From Anaerolineaceae bacterium UBA5365 (lineage in GTDB: Bacteria > Chloroflexota > Anaerolineae > Anaerolineales > Anaerolineaceae), in assembly GCA_002407905.1 (NCBI GenBank), contig DHPL01000007.1:8672-24618 (forward strand): a DNA stretch of 15,947 nt, read 5' to 3'. The notes beneath the pieces are model-generated. The model had not been told where the DNA came from and did not search any database. It saw nothing but the letters and a program-made list of their open reading frames with translations. Shown one piece after another: positions 13,879 to 15,947 of the stretch (position 1 is its first letter; each line of letters opens with the position of its first letter). The position numbers and the translations under genes are program-made.

Positions 13879-14502
13879 ATGGCTCGTAAAAAAGCAAACA
13901 ACTACTTTCATATGTTCGTTGGGATGGCCGAGGATGCCATCCAGGCTGCCCAACTGCTGGAGAAGACCGCCAAATCCTATAACCCGGATAAGATGGAGAA
14001 AATGGTCAAATCCATGCATGAAATCGAGCACGGGGCCGATATGAAGAAGCACGCCATCATCAAGGCCCTGGCGAGCGAATTCATCACCCCCATCGACCGC
14101 GAGGACATCGTGAGCCTCACCTGGGAGCTGGACGATGTGCTGGACCTGATCGAGGAGGTTTACCAGAATTTTTACATGTTCAACATTCTGGAGATCAAGC
14201 CTTACGCCATCGATTTTTGCGAGCTAATCGTGCGCAGCACTACCGCGATGAAGGCTTGCTTTGACGAGTTTGAGAACTTTCAGAAGTCCAAGACCATCGC
14301 CGGCAAGCTGATTGAGGTGAACGTGATCGAGGAGCTGGCGGATTCGCTGTATGCCAAGGCCATGCGCGAACTTTACCTCAAGGAGAAGGACCCGATCAAG
14401 ATCAATGCCTGGAGCGCGCTTTACGATAAGCTGGAGCGCGCCTGCGACCGCTGCGAACACGTGGCCGATGCCATCGAGCGGGTGATCACGAAAAACAGCT
14501 AA
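13879..14502 (+). CDS. DUF47 / PhoU-like phosphate transport accessory protein
   Basis: A 207-residue all-helical cytoplasmic protein of the DUF47 (PhoU_div) family, related to PhoU and habitually encoded beside Pit permeases, where it is thought to modulate transport. Metal-binding-type acidic motifs of the PhoU fold are visible: MHEIEHGADMKKH (about 46-58), PIDREDIVSLTWELDDVLDLIEE split at about 71-94, and ERACDRCEHVADAIERV near the C terminus. The ribosome site AGGAG overlaps the pit stop codon, so the two genes are one operon, probably translationally coupled. A terminator follows within 30 bases, so the operon is just these two genes. Confidence 0.92.
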   Translation: MARKKANNYFHMFVGMAEDAIQAAQLLEKTAKSYNPDKMEKMVKSMHEIEHGADMKKHAIIKALASEFITPIDREDIVSLTWELDDVLDLIEEVYQNFYMFNILEIKPYAIDFCELIVRSTTAMKACFDEFENFQKSKTIAGKLIEVNVIEELADSLYAKAMRELYLKEKDPIKINAWSALYDKLERACDRCEHVADAIERVITKNS

Positions 14503-14525
14503 AACCTGCCCCTAAATGGCATGAT

Positions 14526-14550
14526 AAAAGCGCCCCGCTCGGGGCGTTTT
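14526..14550 (+). terminator. intrinsic terminator of the pit operon
   Basis: CGCCCC (14531-14536), loop GCTC, GGGGCG (14541-14546), then TTTT. AAAA lies on the left (14526-14529), so it could also act on the minus strand. Confidence 0.85.
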
Positions 14551-14600
14551 GCATTGGATGAGGCAGCTTGTACAGGCGGTTCCCGGCCTTTGGCGCGTGG

Positions 14601-14635
14601 TATAAATCCTGTACTTACATGTTCAAAAAGGAGAG
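14601..14635 (+). promoter_or_regulatory. candidate -10 and ribosome site of the Lys/Ala-rich gene
   Basis: TATAAA (14601-14606) would start transcription near 14613; AAAGGAGAG (14627-14635) is a strong ribosome site ending three bases before the ATG at 14639. No -35 consensus is found at 16-18 bases. Confidence 0.5.
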
Positions 14636-14638
14636 CAG

Positions 14639-15139
14639 ATGAGATCCAAAACCGAGAAAGCAGCCGATGATGTGAAGGATGCAGCCAAGGAAGCGGCCAA
14701 GGACCTTAAACGCGCGGCCCGGGAGACTGGCCGCGCCGTTAAGGAGACCGCCAGGAAGGCTGAGCGCGGCGCCAGGAAGACCGCGAAGGATGTGAAGGAA
14801 GTAGTGGAAGACGCCGGCGCGAAGGTGAGCAAAGCCGCACGCGAAACCAAGCGTGGAGCCGCGGCTGCGGCCAAGCAGACCGAAACCAAGGTGAAAAAGG
14901 CGCTGAAGGAAACCAAGGCGGATGTGAAAGCCGCTGCCAAGAAGGCTGAAACCAAGGCCAAAGCGACGGTAAAGGAAACGAAGGCCGAGGCGAAGAAGAG
15001 CGCCGCCAAGACTAAACGCGAGACCAAGGCAACGGCCGCCCGTGCCCGCCGCGGCACCAAAACCGTGGTGGAAAAGGTGAAGGATGGCGTTGAAGAGGTT
15101 GTTGAGAAGGTGAAAGACGTATTGGAAGGTAAGAAGTAG
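14639..15139 (+). CDS. Lys/Ala-rich hendecad-repeat protein (LEA- or H1-like)
   Basis: A 166-residue, strongly basic, helix-forming protein of very low complexity. By my count Lys is 39 and Ala 38 of 166; there are no aromatic residues, Cys, His, Pro, Ile or Asn. From residue 7 to the end it parses into 11-residue blocks, for example KAADDVKDAAK, EAAKDLKRAAR, ETGRAVKETAR, KAERGARKTAK, then after one 7-residue break (62-68) ETKRGAAAAAK, QTETKVKKALK, ETKADVKAAAK, KAETKAKATVK, ETKAEAKKSAA and more. Such hendecads are the mark of group 3 LEA proteins and apolipoprotein-like amphipathic helices; the net charge also recalls bacterial histone H1-like proteins. No signal peptide or membrane helix. 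A good ribosome site and its own terminator show it is a real single-gene unit. Function is not established. Confidence 0.8.
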   Translation: MRSKTEKAADDVKDAAKEAAKDLKRAARETGRAVKETARKAERGARKTAKDVKEVVEDAGAKVSKAARETKRGAAAAAKQTETKVKKALKETKADVKAAAKKAETKAKATVKETKAEAKKSAAKTKRETKATAARARRGTKTVVEKVKDGVEEVVEKVKDVLEGKK

Positions 15140-15145
15140 ATTTGA

Positions 15146-15173
15146 ACCGCCCCGGTTGGGGCGGTAATATTTT
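15146..15173 (+). terminator. intrinsic terminator of the Lys/Ala-rich gene
   Basis: ACCGCCCC (15146-15153), loop GGTT, GGGGCGGT (15158-15165), followed by AATATTTT; eight perfect pairs just after the stop codon. Confidence 0.88.
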
Positions 15174-15224
15174 GCAGCGCGGATGCGGTTTGAGCCTTAG
15201 CGGATGCGTAATCGGGAGCGGTGG

Positions 15225-15338
15225 GTAGGGGAGAGTCGAGCGATTGCGAGGCTCTCCCGAATTATGAGGTTGCAGCACGGTCGGTATATGATTCCGGACG
15301 ATGGCGGGATGACCTCCCTGCGTTCGATCATCCCCTAC
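15225..15338 (+). repeat. BIME-like element, full copy (114 bp)
   Basis: Bounded by GTAGGGGA and TCCCCTAC. Hairpins: GGGAGAG with CTCTCCC at the left, and GGGATGA (15306-15312) with TCATCCC (15328-15334) at the right. It differs from the copy at 15467 at only five positions by eye, so one of the two arose recently by duplication or both are recent. The left flank GAGCGGTGG is shared with the remnant at 10055. Confidence 0.87.
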
Positions 15339-15466
15339 CCGAGGTGCGTGAATTGTTTGAGGCATGGAAGCCGCCTATTCCGTTTTAGTGCGAAATTAAC
15401 GCAAACTGGTCTAGCGTGTTCGCGCATCGGCAATGTTGAGCCGGCACTTCAATACACAAGCGTAAC

Positions 15467-15580
15467 GTAGGGGAGAGACGAGAGATTGCGAGGCTCTCCC
15501 GAATTATGAGGTTGCAGCACGGTCGGTATATGATTCCGGACGATGGCGGGATGACCTCCCTACGGTCGATCATCCCCTGC
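15467..15580 (+). repeat. BIME-like element, full copy (114 bp)
   Basis: Same length and layout as the copy at 15225, with five substitutions, one of which turns the terminal CTAC into CTGC. Both stems are intact. It starts 242 bases after the start of its neighbour. Confidence 0.85.
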
Positions 15581-15686
15581 CGGGGATGCGTACATCCACC
15601 GCCTTATGGAAAAACTTCCATCCAAACTAATCATGATCGCTGGCTGGGTTGGGGCTGCTTTAACCCGCATCGGCCGATTTTTGGTT

Positions 15687-15692
15687 TATGAT
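15687..15692 (+). promoter_or_regulatory. weak -10 candidate for the UPF0597 gene
   Basis: TATGAT about 40 bases before the ATG; no -35 match. Listed only as the best candidate in this stretch. Confidence 0.25.
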
Positions 15693-15732
15693 TGTGCCAG
15701 TCCAACCATCCTCACCAGGGCATCAAGGAACT

Positions 15733-15947
15733 ATGGATCCGAACAACCAAGCATCCTACCTGCAAATCCTCAAGGCCGAACTCCTCACCGCTATGGGCTG
15801 TACCGAACCCATCGCCATCGCCTACGCCGCCGCTTTGGCGGCGCATTTGCTTAAAGAACCGGTTGAGAGCGTGCACATCGCCTGCAGCGGCAACCTGATC
15901 AAGAACGCCAAGGGCGCGGTGGTGCCGCATACCGGCGGGCTGAGGGG
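15733..15947 (+). CDS. UPF0597 / CyuA (YhaM)-like protein, 3' truncated by window end
   Basis: An open frame from ATG 15733 that runs off the right edge after 71 codons. MDPNNQASYLQILKAELLTA is followed by MGCTEPIAIAYAAALAAHLL, then HIACSGNLIKNAKGAVVPHTG. The GCTEP motif (Cys23) and the SxNxxKNxxGxxVPxTG block are the N-terminal signatures of the UPF0597 family, related to the alpha subunit of iron-sulfur L-serine dehydratase; the E. coli member YhaM/CyuA is a cysteine desulfidase. The conserved Cys is expected to bind the iron-sulfur cluster. The ribosome site AAGGA is rather close to the ATG. Full family length is about 430 residues, so only the first sixth is seen. Family call is good; whether cysteine or serine is the substrate is open. 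Confidence 0.82.
   Translation, partial: MDPNNQASYLQILKAELLTAMGCTEPIAIAYAAALAAHLLKEPVESVHIACSGNLIKNAKGAVVPHTGGLR

Larger units (their letters stand above)
15174..15732. other. repeat-bearing spacer before the UPF0597 gene
   Basis: About 560 bases without a credible gene. It contains two near-identical BIME-like elements (15225-15338, 15467-15580), a 128-base segment between them with no recognisable feature apart from CAATACA (15450-15456) before the second copy, and a weak promoter candidate (15687-15692). Short frames here only traverse the repeats. Confidence 0.7.

Noticed and set aside
13000..14052. Long antisense open frame (350 codons) opposite pit and DUF47
   Set aside because: Spans two clear genes on the other strand; His/Gly-rich translation is typical of a shadow frame.
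14623..15060. Antisense hydrophobic frame opposite the Lys/Ala-rich gene
   Set aside because: Reverse reading of AAG/GCC-rich codons yields artificial Leu/Ala/Ser-rich sequence that looks like membrane helices; no ribosome site and the sense gene has both ribosome site and terminator.
15225..15580. Possible CRISPR array or tandem repeat
   Set aside because: Only two copies at 242-base period, 114-base repeat length and internal inverted symmetry; no short regular spacers and no cas genes.
15204..15691. Short frames in the spacer before the UPF0597 gene, with similar peptides in two places
   Set aside because: The similarity comes from the duplicated 114-bp element, not from related proteins.

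Overview
The window reads as chromosomal DNA of moderately high GC from a free-living heterotroph. Gene content points to Chloroflexota, perhaps Anaerolineae: an agl-type sugar ABC cassette with trehalose synthase, a MacB-type exporter with an Ig-like partner instead of MacA, and a long-form CofE-like protein. This placement is inference from family resemblance, not a search.

Layout. (1) 1-3288: the tail of a LolD/MacB-type ATPase, a secreted Ig-like (CARDB-type) protein and a MacB/FtsX permease form one operon. (2) 3289-3844: a repeat-rich spacer ending in a clear promoter and operator for a LacI-family regulator. (3) 3845-10026: lacI, an AglE-like lipoprotein, AglF-like and AglG-like permeases, then treS (trehalose synthase, GH13). 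The order resembles the rhizobial aglREFGAK operon, but treS stands where the alpha-glucosidase would be and no ATPase gene follows. The likely job is uptake of an alpha-glucoside (trehalose, maltose or similar) and interconversion of maltose and trehalose. (4) 10027-10520: spacer with two repeat elements. (5) 10521-11714, minus strand: long-form F420-0:glutamate ligase-like protein, divergent from a formate/nitrite (FNT) channel at 11938-12702 whose mRNA appears leaderless. (6) 12823-14502: a Pit-type phosphate permease and its DUF47/PhoU-like partner, closed by a terminator. (7) 14639-15139: a 166-residue Lys/Ala-rich protein built almost wholly of 11-residue repeats, resembling LEA or apolipoprotein-type helices. 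(8) 15140-15732: spacer with two more repeat elements, then the start of a UPF0597 (CyuA/YhaM-like) gene that runs off the window.

The most notable structure outside genes is a family of about 114-bp intergenic elements. Each consists of two hairpins in opposite orientation with GTAG at both outer ends (GTAGGGGA...TCCCCTAC). This is the architecture of REP/BIME elements mobilised by Y1 (RAYT) transposases. Three copies are exactly 114 bp (10153, 15225, 15467), one inverted copy is 118 bp (3557) with compensatory stem changes, one is shortened to 90 bp (10356), and there is a solo hairpin plus remnants. All lie in spacers. No tRNA, rRNA, CRISPR array or transposase gene was seen.
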